Of a stretch of 64,000 nt of DNA, positions 32,746 through 42,525 are shown piece by piece (within the stretch, counting starts at the first letter, position 1; the number at the start of each line of letters is the position of its first letter). Location of the stretch: assembly GCA_964440805.1 (NCBI GenBank), contig CAYTTR010000005.1:1-64000 (forward strand), given 5' to 3'. The DNA is from CAYTTR01 sp964440805. Lineage in GTDB: Bacteria > Acidobacteriota > Aminicenantia > Aminicenantales > Aminicenantaceae. The notes under the pieces were generated by a model. The model saw only the letters and a list, made by a program, of their open reading frames with translations. It was not told the origin of the DNA and did no database searches. Position numbers and translations under genes: made by a program.

Positions 32746-34214
32746 AGCTAAGAAAGGTGCTTCAGGGAGTTTCGCCAGTCAAGCTTACCGGGAACCACGA
32801 GGAGGAAATAAAGCTTGTCACTTATTCTTCGGAAAAAGTCGGACCCGGTGCCTTATTTACTGCCTTGAAGGGAACCAGGACGGATGGAAATCTTTTTATA
32901 AATGAGGCTATGGAAAAGGGAGCTGTGGCTGTACTTTCAGAAAACTCCTGCCCCCAGGGCTTTCCTGCTTCCTGGATTGAGGTAGAAGACTGCCGCAGAG
33001 CCTTGGCCCTTGCTTCAGCCAACTTTTTCGACCATCCTTCTCGTAATTTAAAGGTAATAGGAGTAACCGGCACCAAGGGAAAAACCACCATCTCTTACCT
33101 TCTGGAAGAAATCCTCAAAAAAGCCTCGTTCAGGCCGGCGGTTATCGGGACCATTTCCTACCGGGGACCTGGACTGAATAATTCTGCCGGAAGAACTACA
33201 CCAGAAGCACCGGAACTTCAACAAATGATGCACTTTACTCTGAACCAAGGGGCTACTCACTGCATTATAGAGGTTTCCTCACATGCCTTGGTACTCAAAA
33301 GAGTAGAGGCAGTGGATTTTGATATCTCTGTTTTTACCAACCTCAGCGGTGAGCATCTCGACTATCATCATACCCTGGAAAATTATTTTGAGGCCAAAAA
33401 AAAGCTATTCAATCCCGGCTCCAAGAAAAAAGTGGCTGTTATCAACCACGACGATCCCTGGGGGAAAAAATTACTTAATGAACTTGCCATTCCCGCTATT
33501 ACTTTTGGCATGGAAGCAAAAGCAAACATCCATCCCACCGGGTTTTCCTTCTCCGAGAGAGGTATCGAAGCAGAAATAAAATATCCAGGCGGCAACCTGA
33601 AATTCTCATCATCACTTTTGGGACGGCCCAACCTCTACAATATTCTCACCGCTGTCTCTGTTGCTCTGGTCATGGGAATAAATCCTCCCTCGATTCAGGA
33701 AGGCCTTAAGTTTTTGGAAAAAGTCCCCGGCCGATTGGAGAAAATAGAGAATTCTTTTGGCCTTAACATTTTTATTGATTATGCTCACACAGACGATGCT
33801 CTTAAAAAGCTCCTGCAAACCTCGCGCGAGCTATGTCAAAAAAAGATTATTTTGGTTTTCGGAGCAGGAGGAGATCGGGACAAGAGCAAACGTCCCCGTA
33901 TGGGAGAAGCAGCTGGAGAACTGGCTGATTGGACCATTATTACTTCCGACAACCCGCGAAGCGAAGATCCCATGATTATTATATCAGATATAGAAAAAGG
34001 ATTGAAAAAGACAGGCTCTTCTTCTTATGAAATTGAACCGGACCGCCGGGCTGCCATTAGGAAGGCTTTGAGCCTGGGAGAAAAAGGTGACTATATTCTA
34101 ATTGCCGGCAAGGGGCACGAAACCTATCAGATAATAAAAGACCAGATTATCCCCTTTAGTGATAAGGAAGTAGTCAAAAAAATCCTCATAGAAATGGAGG
34201 CCCAGGTTGGCTGA
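32742..34214 (+). CDS. murE: UDP-MurNAc-tripeptide synthetase, meso-DAP-adding
   Basis: 490 residues. A Mur ligase with P-loop GVTGTKGKTT, substrate and ATP segments TTPEAPEL, EVSSHAL and TNLSGEHLDYH, and a third domain with DYAHTDDAL. The motif DNPRSEDP identifies meso-diaminopimelate as the added amino acid; lysine enzymes have a different sequence there. It therefore predicts DAP-type, Gram-negative-like peptidoglycan. Overlaps ftsI by four bases and murF by eight. Confidence 0.95.
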   Translation: MKLRKVLQGVSPVKLTGNHEEEIKLVTYSSEKVGPGALFTALKGTRTDGNLFINEAMEKGAVAVLSENSCPQGFPASWIEVEDCRRALALASANFFDHPSRNLKVIGVTGTKGKTTISYLLEEILKKASFRPAVIGTISYRGPGLNNSAGRTTPEAPELQQMMHFTLNQGATHCIIEVSSHALVLKRVEAVDFDISVFTNLSGEHLDYHHTLENYFEAKKKLFNPGSKKKVAVINHDDPWGKKLLNELAIPAITFGMEAKANIHPTGFSFSERGIEAEIKYPGGNLKFSSSLLGRPNLYNILTAVSVALVMGINPPSIQEGLKFLEKVPGRLEKIENSFGLNIFIDYAHTDDALKKLLQTSRELCQKKIILVFGAGGDRDKSKRPRMGEAAGELADWTIITSDNPRSEDPMIIISDIEKGLKKTGSSSYEIEPDRRAAIRKALSLGEKGDYILIAGKGHETYQIIKDQIIPFSDKEVVKKILIEMEAQVG

Positions 34215-35583
34215 AATGACCCTCCAGCAGGCTGCCGAGCGAATTAAGGGCCGACTTCTCCAGGGAAGCCCATCTCTTAAAATAGAAGGCTTCACCACCG
34301 ACACCCGTCAGGCCAGGGAAGGAGATCTTTTCTTTGCTCTCACCGCCGAAAGAGACGGTCACGACTTTATTCATCACGCCGTTCAGAAAAAAACAGCCGG
34401 GGCTGTTATCTCCCGGGAAATAGAATTGCCATCACCTGAATTCGGCCTGATTATGGTTAAAGACACTCTCAAAGCCCTTCAAACCCTGGCTGCCTCTGTT
34501 CTCAGAGAGCATCCAGTCAAAGTAGTGGGTATCACCGGGAGCTGCGGAAAAACTTCAGCCAAAGAGTACACAGCCTCCCTTTTAGCCAGAAAACATATGG
34601 TTTTAAAATCAGAAAAAAGCTTTAACAATCACATCGGCCTGCCACTCTCTCTTCTCAAACTAAATAAATTTCATGAAGTAGCGGTCTTGGAAATGGGAAT
34701 GAATCACCCTGGCGAAATTAAAGACTTGACCCGAATTGCTCCTCCGGACTTAGCAGTTATAACCAACATCATGCCTGTTCATCTACAATTTTTTAAAAAT
34801 TTGCGGGAAATAGCCAGGGCTAAAACAGAGATTCTCAGGGGTGCCAAAAAGGGAGCTGTTGCTGTGCTTAATGGGGATGATTCTCTCCTCATGAACACAA
34901 CCAAGGATTGGGAAGGAAAAAAAATTACTTTCGGACTCTCTCTTTCCTGCACCATCCGGGCAGAAAACATCCGGACTAAAGGCTATGAAGGTTATACCTT
35001 GGGCTTAGTCTACGGCCATATACGTACCGAACTCACTCTTCCTGTTTTTTATAAAAGTTATCTTTTTAACTTTCTGGCTGCCGTTGCTGTGGCCTACAGT
35101 TTTTCTTTGCCCCTGGAAGATATTCTGAAAACAATCCCTGAATTAAAACCCCTCCCCATGCGAGGAGAACTTCTATCCCTTGATTCAAGAATAAAGATCA
35201 TCAATGACTCATACAACTCCAGTCCAGTAGCTCTGGAAATGGCTCTAAACAGCATCCGTCAGCTCCCCGGAAAACGAAAGATAGCTGTTCTGGGAGATAT
35301 GCTGGAGCTGGGAAAAAATGAAGTTCAATTCCATCGCCAAGCAGGAAAAAAAGTGGCTGAATCAGGATTTGATATCTTGGTTACCGTAGGTCCTTTAAGC
35401 AGACATATGGCCAAAGAAGCTTCCTTGTCAGGAATGCCGAATATTTTCACCTGCCAGGATTCCCTTGAAGCTGTAAGCCGGATAACATCTTTACTTCAAG
35501 ATGGAGATCTCATCCTGATTAAGGGTTCCCGGAAAATTGGGTTGGAGAAAATCATTCAGAACCTCCAAGGAAGGGAGGCCTGA
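34207..35583 (+). CDS. murF: UDP-MurNAc-tripeptide-D-Ala-D-Ala ligase
   Basis: 458 residues from a TTG start; adds D-Ala-D-Ala to finish the UDP-MurNAc-pentapeptide. P-loop GITGSCGKTSAKE, EMGMNHPGEI, NIMPVHL and NDSYNSSPVAL are typical of MurF. GGAGG at 34196-34200 is six bases before the TTG at 34207 but fifteen before the ATG at 34216, so TTG is the better start. The P-loop residue pattern GSCGKT (Cys where Asn or Thr is frequent) is a small variation. No ddl gene is nearby, so D-Ala-D-Ala must come from another locus. Confidence 0.94.
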   Translation: MAEMTLQQAAERIKGRLLQGSPSLKIEGFTTDTRQAREGDLFFALTAERDGHDFIHHAVQKKTAGAVISREIELPSPEFGLIMVKDTLKALQTLAASVLREHPVKVVGITGSCGKTSAKEYTASLLARKHMVLKSEKSFNNHIGLPLSLLKLNKFHEVAVLEMGMNHPGEIKDLTRIAPPDLAVITNIMPVHLQFFKNLREIARAKTEILRGAKKGAVAVLNGDDSLLMNTTKDWEGKKITFGLSLSCTIRAENIRTKGYEGYTLGLVYGHIRTELTLPVFYKSYLFNFLAAVAVAYSFSLPLEDILKTIPELKPLPMRGELLSLDSRIKIINDSYNSSPVALEMALNSIRQLPGKRKIAVLGDMLELGKNEVQFHRQAGKKVAESGFDILVTVGPLSRHMAKEASLSGMPNIFTCQDSLEAVSRITSLLQDGDLILIKGSRKIGLEKIIQNLQGREA

Positions 35584-35584
35584 G

Positions 35585-36673
35585 ATGCTCTACTGGTTAT
35601 TGGTTCCACTCAAAGAGTACTTTTTCTTCTTCAATGTCTTCCGTTATATCACTGTCCGGACTGCCATGGCCGGTATCACTTCTCTTGCCATCACTTTGAT
35701 TCTCGGTTCAATAGCCATCAAACTTCTCAAAAAATACCAGCTTGGGGAGGAGATTCGAACCGACGGCCCCAAGACTCATCTAAGAAAAAAAGGAACCCCT
35801 TCCATGGGAGGAGTTCTGATTATATTTTCCACAGTGGTGACTACTCTTCTCTGGGGAAATTTGAATGACATCTACATCTGGATTGCTATTTTTACCATGG
35901 TAGGCTTCGGTGCTCTGGGCTTCTGGGACGATTACCTGAAAATAAAGAAAAAAATTAAAGCCGGACTTCCTATGAAGCATAAGTTTGGTTTTCAGTTTCT
36001 CCTGGCGGGAACAATTGGCCTTTTTCTTATTTATTTAGGATTCAGGGGAGACTTCAGCTTGAACCTCCACTTTCCCTTTATCAAAGAATGGATTCCCTAC
36101 ATCGGTTGGTTTTATCTTCCCTGGATTATGCTTATTGTCATCGGGTCTTCTAATGCAGTAAACTTGGCCGACGGGCTGGACGGACTGGCTATCGGGCTGA
36201 TATTTATAAGTGCCAGTGCTGTAACCGCCCTTTCCTACATCGCCGGCCATGCCCTCTGGTCTCAATATTTAAATATCGCCCGGGTTCCCTTAGCGGCTGA
36301 ATTAACTGTTTTTGCCGGGGCTCTGGCGGGAGCCTGCCTGGGCTTTCTCTGGTATAACTGTCATCCCGCCGAGATATTCATGGGTGATGCAGGGGCTCTC
36401 TCCCTTGGAGGAACAGTAGGAGTTATGGCCCTACTTATAAAACAGGAATTCCTCCTTTTCGCTATTGCCGGAGTATTTATCCTGGAGGCTCTTTCGGTAA
36501 TGATTCAGGTAGCCTGTTTTCGCTTTAGTGGTGGAAAAAGAATTTTTCGCATGGCTCCCCTTCATCATCATTTTGAACTCCTGGGTTGGTCTGAATCCAA
36601 AGTAGTAGTTCGCTTCTGGATACTGGGAATAATTTTTGCCCTGTTCAGTTTAACCACCCTGAAACTGAGATGA
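35585..36673 (+). CDS. mraY: Phospho-MurNAc-pentapeptide translocase (lipid I synthase)
   Basis: 362 residues, about ten transmembrane helices. Transfers phospho-MurNAc-pentapeptide to undecaprenyl phosphate. Catalytic motifs: GPKTHLRKKGTPSMGG (loop), DDYLK with its Asp pair, NAVNLADGLDGLA (catalytic Asp) and PLHHHFELLGW. The ATG at 35585 is one base after the murF stop and follows AAGGGAGG; the longer frame upstream lies within murF. Confidence 0.95.
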   Translation: MLYWLLVPLKEYFFFFNVFRYITVRTAMAGITSLAITLILGSIAIKLLKKYQLGEEIRTDGPKTHLRKKGTPSMGGVLIIFSTVVTTLLWGNLNDIYIWIAIFTMVGFGALGFWDDYLKIKKKIKAGLPMKHKFGFQFLLAGTIGLFLIYLGFRGDFSLNLHFPFIKEWIPYIGWFYLPWIMLIVIGSSNAVNLADGLDGLAIGLIFISASAVTALSYIAGHALWSQYLNIARVPLAAELTVFAGALAGACLGFLWYNCHPAEIFMGDAGALSLGGTVGVMALLIKQEFLLFAIAGVFILEALSVMIQVACFRFSGGKRIFRMAPLHHHFELLGWSESKVVVRFWILGIIFALFSLTTLKLR

Positions 36674-36676
36674 AAC

Positions 36677-38047
36677 ATGGAACTTAAAAACAAAAAAGTT
36701 CTCGTTGTCGGGCTGGAAAAAACCGGAAAAGCAGCCTGCGACTTTCTTCTTCGCCGGGGTGCCAAAGTCACTATTTCTGAAAAAAAACGCCCCGAAGAAA
36801 TCAAAAATTATCTTGAAGAATTAGCCGCCAAAGGAGCAATCATCGAAGCTGGAGGCCACCAGCAGGATACTTTTCTCCAGGCAGATCTTATCATTCCCAG
36901 CCCGGGTGTTCCTCTCCTTAAGGAAATAAGGGAAGCAGAAGCCAGAGACATCCCGGTATTCTCGGAGGTGGAACTGGCCTTCAGATTTCTTCAAGGAAAA
37001 ATTGTAGGGATTACTGGATCCAATGGAAAATCAACTACTGCCACTTTAATTCATAAAATTTTAAAAGAAGCTGGAAGGCCTTCTTTTCTTGCCGGAAACA
37101 TCGGCACTCCCTTGATAAGCTTCATCGAAGGAAGCCGACCAGACCATATATATGTAACCGAGCTTTCCAGTTTCCAGTTGACTCACACCCAGTCTTTCAA
37201 AGCCCATGTGGGCGTTTTGCTCAATATCACCCCAGACCATCTAGATTGGCATCCTTCCTTCATCCATTACTCTGCAGCCAAAAAAAAGCTTATTCTTTCC
37301 CTTGAAGAAAAAGATGTAGCTGTCCTCAATAGAGATGATTCCGAAGTCTGGTCACTACATAGCCAGACCAGGGCTGATGTTTTCGGTTTCAGCCGGCAGC
37401 ACCAGGTGGATAAAGGAATGTTTATTAGAGAAGGCTGGATTTATTCTGTCTTCAAAAAACAAAATAAATTCCTGAAAACATCGGACATCCAGCTTTTCGG
37501 CCTTCATAATCAGGAAAACGTGATGGCTTCTGCTCTGGCAGCCTGGTCTCTGGGAGTTAAGGTGCCTAGAATCCGGGATTCCATCCAGACCTTTAAGGGT
37601 CTGGAACATAGGCTGGAAAAAGTGTCCACAATCGAGGGGGTGACCTTTTACAACGATTCCAAAGCCACTAATGTGGATGCCGCTCTGAAGTCAATTCAGA
37701 GCTTTCAGCAAAAAATCATTCCTATTCTGGGAGGCAAGGATAAAGGAGGCGATTTTTCGGCTCTCAGGCCGTTTCTCAAGCAAAAAGCTAAAGCGGTAAT
37801 TCTTATTGGTGAGGCAGCCGAAAAAATCCTTAAGGAACTACGCAATATTTCTATTCTCCACCAGGCTCATTCCATGAAAGAAGCAGTAGAGAAAGGATTT
37901 TCCCTGGCAGATCAGGGAGATATTGTTCTTCTGGCTCCCGCCTGCACAAGTTTCGACATGTTTGCCAATTTCGAAGAGAGGGGTCAATGCTTTAAAAAAG
38001 AAGTTCGCTCTTTAGAGGAAAAAATCCTTCAGGGAAATAAGAAATAA
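36677..38047 (+). CDS. murD: UDP-MurNAc-L-alanine:D-glutamate ligase
   Basis: 456 residues. N-terminal Rossmann-like domain (VLVVGLEKTGKAA), P-loop GITGSNGKSTTA, NIGTPL, ELSSFQL, NITPDHLDWH, and the C-terminal domain with NDSKATN and GGKDKG. Adds D-glutamate to UDP-MurNAc-L-Ala. Starts three bases after mraY; its TAA overlaps the ATG of ftsW by one base. Confidence 0.95.
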   Translation: MELKNKKVLVVGLEKTGKAACDFLLRRGAKVTISEKKRPEEIKNYLEELAAKGAIIEAGGHQQDTFLQADLIIPSPGVPLLKEIREAEARDIPVFSEVELAFRFLQGKIVGITGSNGKSTTATLIHKILKEAGRPSFLAGNIGTPLISFIEGSRPDHIYVTELSSFQLTHTQSFKAHVGVLLNITPDHLDWHPSFIHYSAAKKKLILSLEEKDVAVLNRDDSEVWSLHSQTRADVFGFSRQHQVDKGMFIREGWIYSVFKKQNKFLKTSDIQLFGLHNQENVMASALAAWSLGVKVPRIRDSIQTFKGLEHRLEKVSTIEGVTFYNDSKATNVDAALKSIQSFQQKIIPILGGKDKGGDFSALRPFLKQKAKAVILIGEAAEKILKELRNISILHQAHSMKEAVEKGFSLADQGDIVLLAPACTSFDMFANFEERGQCFKKEVRSLEEKILQGNKK

Positions 38048-39159
38048 TGGAAGTTTTCAGACCTTATGGTTTCGATAAACCCCTTTTCCTCGTGGTATTG
38101 GGACTGCTGGGTGCCGGGCTGGTTATGGTTTTCAGCTCTTCTGCAGTCCTGGCTGCCGAAGCATATAACAGCTCCTTTTATTTTATCATCCAACAAGGAA
38201 TTGGAGCTGGGCTGGGATTGCTGTTTATTTTATTCATCCTTTCGATAAGAAAGGCATTCTACCAGAATCCTCTTTTCATCTTCGGGCTTCTTTTAAGCTC
38301 CTTCTTTTTGCTCGCCCTATGCCTTACCATGCCGACTTTCAGCGGTGCCAATCGATGGATTTATTTTTTCGGAATAAGTTTTCAACCTTCGGAATTGGCT
38401 AAAATTAGCCTTATTCTTTTCTTTGCTTTCTATATTGATAAGAAAAAAGAGCTTATCCAGAATGTAAAAAATTTTCTCCTGCCAATGGGAATTCTTTTCC
38501 TTTTTATCCTGCTGATTATAAAAGAACCTGATTATGGAACAGCTCTTCTCGTTTTTATTATTTGTTCTATAATGCTCTTTATTGGTGGATTCAGACTCAG
38601 CTATTTTCTAAGCCTTGCAATTCTCAGCATCATTACCTTTGGATTCTATCTTATCCAGGCTGAATACCGAATAGAAAGGATTCTCGCTTTCCTCTCCCCC
38701 ACTGAAGATCCTTTGGGCAGGGGATTCCAGGTCATCCAATCCAAATTGGCGGTAGGGGCCGGTGGGCTTCTCGGGGTCAGCATAGGAGAAAGCGTACAAA
38801 AACTCTACTTTCTGCCTTGTGCCCACACAGATTATATTTTTGCCATAATCGGAGAAGAATTAGGACTCCTGGGGACAATGGGTATCTTAACTTTGTTCAT
38901 TCTATTCCTCTGGAGAGGTCTGGTCATATCCTTAAGAGCTCCCAACAGCTTTTCTCAGCTCCTGGCTGCTGGTCTAACCTTAGCTGTTTTTGTTCAAGCT
39001 GTTTTCAACATAAGCATCGTCCTGGGATTGGCACCCCCTACTGGATTGCCCCTTCCCTTTATCAGCTACGGACGTTCATCTCTGGTTATGACACTTTTTG
39101 CTGTCGGGATCCTGCTTCATATTTCTCAAAGAAGAACAAATTTAAAGGAAAAAGCATGA
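38047..39159 (+). CDS. ftsW: Septal peptidoglycan glycosyltransferase FtsW (SEDS)
   Basis: 370 residues with about ten membrane helices. SEDS hallmarks: FSGANRWI with FQPSELAK, KEPDYGTALL, and the large loop ending HTDYIFAIIGEELG, then LPFISYGRSSL (usually SYGGSS; the second Gly is Arg here). It polymerises lipid II at the septum with FtsI. A RodA role is less likely given its place between murD and murG. Overlaps murG by four bases. Confidence 0.93.
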   Translation: MEVFRPYGFDKPLFLVVLGLLGAGLVMVFSSSAVLAAEAYNSSFYFIIQQGIGAGLGLLFILFILSIRKAFYQNPLFIFGLLLSSFFLLALCLTMPTFSGANRWIYFFGISFQPSELAKISLILFFAFYIDKKKELIQNVKNFLLPMGILFLFILLIIKEPDYGTALLVFIICSIMLFIGGFRLSYFLSLAILSIITFGFYLIQAEYRIERILAFLSPTEDPLGRGFQVIQSKLAVGAGGLLGVSIGESVQKLYFLPCAHTDYIFAIIGEELGLLGTMGILTLFILFLWRGLVISLRAPNSFSQLLAAGLTLAVFVQAVFNISIVLGLAPPTGLPLPFISYGRSSLVMTLFAVGILLHISQRRTNLKEKA

Positions 39160-40247
39160 GAAAGCAGGCAGTAATTTTTACCGGAGGAGGCACAGGAGGA
39201 CATCTCTATCCTGCCATTGCGGTCAGTAATAAACTCCGGGAAAAAGCCCCTGAACTTCGCCTTGTCTTCGTGGGAAGTAAAAGGAAAATTGAGGAAACTC
39301 TTATGAAAAAGGAAGGCATAGAATTTTTCAAGCTTCCCATCAAAGGCTTGAAAGGAAGAGGATTACGGGCTCTGGACACGCTCATGCTTCTTCCTTTCGC
39401 TTTCCTGAAATCGCTGATTATTTTCCTTAAGGTCAGGCCTTGCCTTGTTGTTGGAGCTGGAAGTTATAGCGCAGGCCCATTGGTTCTCCTGGCATCGATG
39501 ATGAAAACCCCCGCCCTTATCCTCGAACAGAATCTTTTTCCAGGATACACTAATCGCCTTCTTCTCCCCAAAGTTGATAAGGCAGTAGTTGCCTTCGAGG
39601 AGTCTCTTCCTTACTTCAAGGGAAAAGGAGTCTTTCTGGGAAACCCGGTAAGAGAAGATTTCTATTCCATTCCCCCCAAGGAAAGAACAGGACCTCTAAC
39701 CCTATTGATTTTCGGTGGAAGTCAGGGCTCTCACTTTCTTAACTTAGCTGTTTTGACCACCCTCCCTTTCCTTCAGAGAGAAAAAAATTCTCTGCTGATA
39801 TTTCATCAGACCGGACCAAAGGATCTTGAGCTGGTAAAAACCGGCTACCAAAAACACAGCTTTCGCTTAGTTAAGGTAGCTGCTTATTTTCATAACATGG
39901 CCGAATTCTTCAGTAAATCTGACCTAATCATCTGCCGGGCAGGAGCAACCACCATCGCTGAAATTATAGCCGCAAAAAAAGCTGCTCTCCTTATTCCTTT
40001 TTCCCGGGCCACTGAAGACCATCAACTTCAGAACGCTCGCTTATTAGCAGAGAAGAAAGCAGCGGAATTAATGACTGAAGAAAATTTTAGCCCAGAAAAC
40101 TTAGCTGCTAAAATCTTGGGTTTTCTGGAAAACAGGGAGAGTCTTGACCAGTTTGAAAGGAATCTGGATTCGTTCCGTTCAGAAGATACGGCCGGAAAGA
40201 TTGCAGGGCTTTGTTTCCAAATGATGAAGAACAGGAAAAAGGAGTGA
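39156..40247 (+). CDS. murG: UDP-GlcNAc:undecaprenyl-PP-MurNAc-pentapeptide GlcNAc transferase
   Basis: 363 residues, GT28 family; converts lipid I to lipid II on the inner membrane face. TGGGTGGHLYPAIA (N-terminal loop), FGGSQGSHFLN (second glycine loop), and CRAGATTIAEI with ATEDHQLQNA (UDP-GlcNAc site). The ATG overlaps the ftsW stop (ATGA at 39156); an upstream in-frame extension overlaps ftsW and is rejected. The end overlaps the murC GTG by four bases. Confidence 0.95.
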   Translation: MRKQAVIFTGGGTGGHLYPAIAVSNKLREKAPELRLVFVGSKRKIEETLMKKEGIEFFKLPIKGLKGRGLRALDTLMLLPFAFLKSLIIFLKVRPCLVVGAGSYSAGPLVLLASMMKTPALILEQNLFPGYTNRLLLPKVDKAVVAFEESLPYFKGKGVFLGNPVREDFYSIPPKERTGPLTLLIFGGSQGSHFLNLAVLTTLPFLQREKNSLLIFHQTGPKDLELVKTGYQKHSFRLVKVAAYFHNMAEFFSKSDLIICRAGATTIAEIIAAKKAALLIPFSRATEDHQLQNARLLAEKKAAELMTEENFSPENLAAKILGFLENRESLDQFERNLDSFRSEDTAGKIAGLCFQMMKNRKKE

Positions 40248-41641
40248 ATCAATTGGTAGATCACATCTACAGCAAACTAAAACACATCCACATGGTGGGA
40301 ATCGGCGGTACAGGAATGAACGGTATCGCTGAAGTCCTGCTTAACCTCGGATATAAAGTCTCGGGAACAGACCTTCAAGAAAACGAAGCCACTCATCGCT
40401 TAAGAAACTTAGGGGCGAAAATATGGAAAGGACATAAGGCCGAGCATATACAAGGAGCAGATGTTGTGGTTATTTCTTCGGCCATAAAGAAAGGCAACGT
40501 GGAAGTTGAAGAAGCTAAAAAACTTAAGATTCCAGTTATTCCCAGAGCGGAGATGCTGGCTGAGCTGATGCGTCTAAAAATGGGGATTGCAGTAGCGGGC
40601 TCCCACGGAAAAACATCCACCACCTCCATGATCGCCCAGGTTTTAGAACAGGCAGGATTTGACCCAACTGTCATTGTGGGAGGCAGATTAAACACGGTTG
40701 GTGCCCATGGAAAGCTGGGTGAAGGAACTTTTATTGTGGCTGAGGCTGATGAAAGCGACCGTTCTTTTCTTTATCTTTCTCCCTTTATAGCAGTTTTGAC
40801 TAACTTAGATGAAGAACATCTCGACCAGTACAGGACTGTGGAAGAAATCAAAAAAACATTTGCATCCTTTGCCAATAAGGTTCCTTTTTACTGTCCGGTT
40901 ATACTCTGTCTTGATGACCCCAACCTGCAAAGCCTCATTCCTTCCTTAGAACGCCGTATCATAACCTATGGTTTTTCCGCCCAGGCTGATATTTACGCTC
41001 AGGAACAGACATTCAATGAATTCTCAAGTTCCTCTACTATTTACTGGAAAGGTAAAAAACTGGGAACTCTCAGGCTAAATGTCCCCGGTCTTCACAGTAT
41101 TTACAACGCCATGGCTGCCGCAGCTGTAGGCCTTGACCTGAACATTCCTGTTTCCACTATCCTTAAAGGACTGGAAGCTTACCAGGGAATAGGGCGGCGT
41201 TTTGAGCTCAAAAAAACAATAAACAATATCATGCTAATTGAAGATTATGCCCATCACCCTACCGAAATAAAAGCTACTCTTGACGCCGCTAAAAAAGGAT
41301 GGTCCCGGCGCATTCTGGCTGTTTTCCAGCCCCATCGTTACACCCGCCTTTTCCAATTGATGAAAGAGTTCGCCACTTCTTTCAATCAGGCCGACTCTCT
41401 TATAATTAGCGAAATTTACCCAGCAGGAGAAGATCCAATTCCTGATGTTACGGGAGAAAAACTTTTTCAGGAAATTCAGCTTTTTGGACATAAAAATGTG
41501 CTTTTTGAGCCAGAACTCGAAAGAATTCCTTCTCTTTTGAAAAAGATAACCAAGCCGGAAGACATGATTTTCATTCTCGGAGCCGGCAACATTAGCCAAA
41601 TCATCCCTGATATCATCAGACAACTGGGAGGCAAGAAATAG
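40244..41641 (+). CDS. murC: UDP-MurNAc:L-alanine ligase
   Basis: 465 residues if the GTG at 40244 is used, which overlaps the murG stop as GTGA and has AGGA seven bases upstream. A TTG at 40253, nine bases after AGGAG, is an equal alternative and changes only three residues. Motifs: HMVGIGGTGMNGIAEVL, P-loop AGSHGKTSTTS, EADESDRSFL, NLDEEHLDQY, IEDYAHHPTEI and FQPHRYTR. Adds the first L-alanine of the stem peptide. murB, often adjacent, is absent. Confidence 0.94.
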   Translation: MNQLVDHIYSKLKHIHMVGIGGTGMNGIAEVLLNLGYKVSGTDLQENEATHRLRNLGAKIWKGHKAEHIQGADVVVISSAIKKGNVEVEEAKKLKIPVIPRAEMLAELMRLKMGIAVAGSHGKTSTTSMIAQVLEQAGFDPTVIVGGRLNTVGAHGKLGEGTFIVAEADESDRSFLYLSPFIAVLTNLDEEHLDQYRTVEEIKKTFASFANKVPFYCPVILCLDDPNLQSLIPSLERRIITYGFSAQADIYAQEQTFNEFSSSSTIYWKGKKLGTLRLNVPGLHSIYNAMAAAAVGLDLNIPVSTILKGLEAYQGIGRRFELKKTINNIMLIEDYAHHPTEIKATLDAAKKGWSRRILAVFQPHRYTRLFQLMKEFATSFNQADSLIISEIYPAGEDPIPDVTGEKLFQEIQLFGHKNVLFEPELERIPSLLKKITKPEDMIFILGAGNISQIIPDIIRQLGGKK

Positions 41642-41643
41642 TC

Positions 41644-42525
41644 ATGGCCGTTCAGTTTCCTTCCACCCTGGGGTATGGAGAAAAATCCCTAACTAAAGGA
41701 ACTCTCTATTTTCGCCGGAAAAAAACAGAGGTCCGCACCAAAAAAATCCAACGCCGGAAGCAAAAACTTCGATTCAAACACATTATGGGTATGTTTATCC
41801 TCTTCTCTATTATGTTTCTGGGCTTGCAGCAATTCTGGCTCTTTCTCATTAGCTGGGATAACCTCAGGGTCACCCGTATTGAAGTCCGTTGTTCTTTGAC
41901 TGAACTCCAGCAGGGATTCGAGAAGGCTCTGAAAAATCAGGATTTGGGAAACCTTCTTCTTCTGGATTTAAAAAACCTGCAAAAAGCAATTTCTTCCCAT
42001 AATTGGGTCAAAACGGTCCAGACAAGAAAAATATTGCCCTCATCTCTGGTAATTGACATCATTCCCAGGACACCTTCTGCCGTACTCGAAAAAAATGGCT
42101 CTCATTACCTTATTGATCAGGATGGTATTTTCCTAAAAAAAATCGAGCCCGGTCAAGAAGCAGAACTTCCAGCCCTGATTGATAAAAACAATTTCCAGAA
42201 AGATTATTTACAGAAGCTCAGCCTTGCCTGGCAATGCCTAAATGAATTGCCTTCTGAGACCGTCAGTAATATTTCCCTCATGGATCTTTCTCTATTTAGA
42301 AATATTTCCATTAAGCTTAAAGAATCGGAGACTTGGATCCATCTGGGAAACACAGGATTCAAGGAAAAAATGGAATTTTTGCACCGGGAACAGGAAAGCC
42401 TGAAAAATTTTCAACCGCTTGAATATATCGACCTACGCATTTCCGGCAGGCTTTACTTCATGCCCGGGAAAGAAACTAATTCTTCCCGCTTAGCCGGTTC
42501 TGCAGAGGAGGATAATAATGCCTAA
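41644..42525 (+). CDS. ftsQ: Cell division protein FtsQ
   Basis: 293 residues: long basic cytoplasmic region (about 1-48), one membrane helix (about 49-70), a POTRA domain starting RVTRIEVRCSLTE, and the FtsQ/DivIB beta domain (PRTPSAVLEKNGSHYLIDQDGIFL). Recruits FtsL-FtsB and downstream septal enzymes. Identification is by topology, the YLIDQDG strand and position between murC and ftsA. Overlaps ftsA by eight bases. Confidence 0.88.
   Translation: MAVQFPSTLGYGEKSLTKGTLYFRRKKTEVRTKKIQRRKQKLRFKHIMGMFILFSIMFLGLQQFWLFLISWDNLRVTRIEVRCSLTELQQGFEKALKNQDLGNLLLLDLKNLQKAISSHNWVKTVQTRKILPSSLVIDIIPRTPSAVLEKNGSHYLIDQDGIFLKKIEPGQEAELPALIDKNNFQKDYLQKLSLAWQCLNELPSETVSNISLMDLSLFRNISIKLKESETWIHLGNTGFKEKMEFLHREQESLKNFQPLEYIDLRISGRLYFMPGKETNSSRLAGSAEEDNNA

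Noticed and set aside
38817..39155. N-terminal extension of murG
   Set aside because: It overlaps ftsW in another frame; the conserved MurG start is at 39156.
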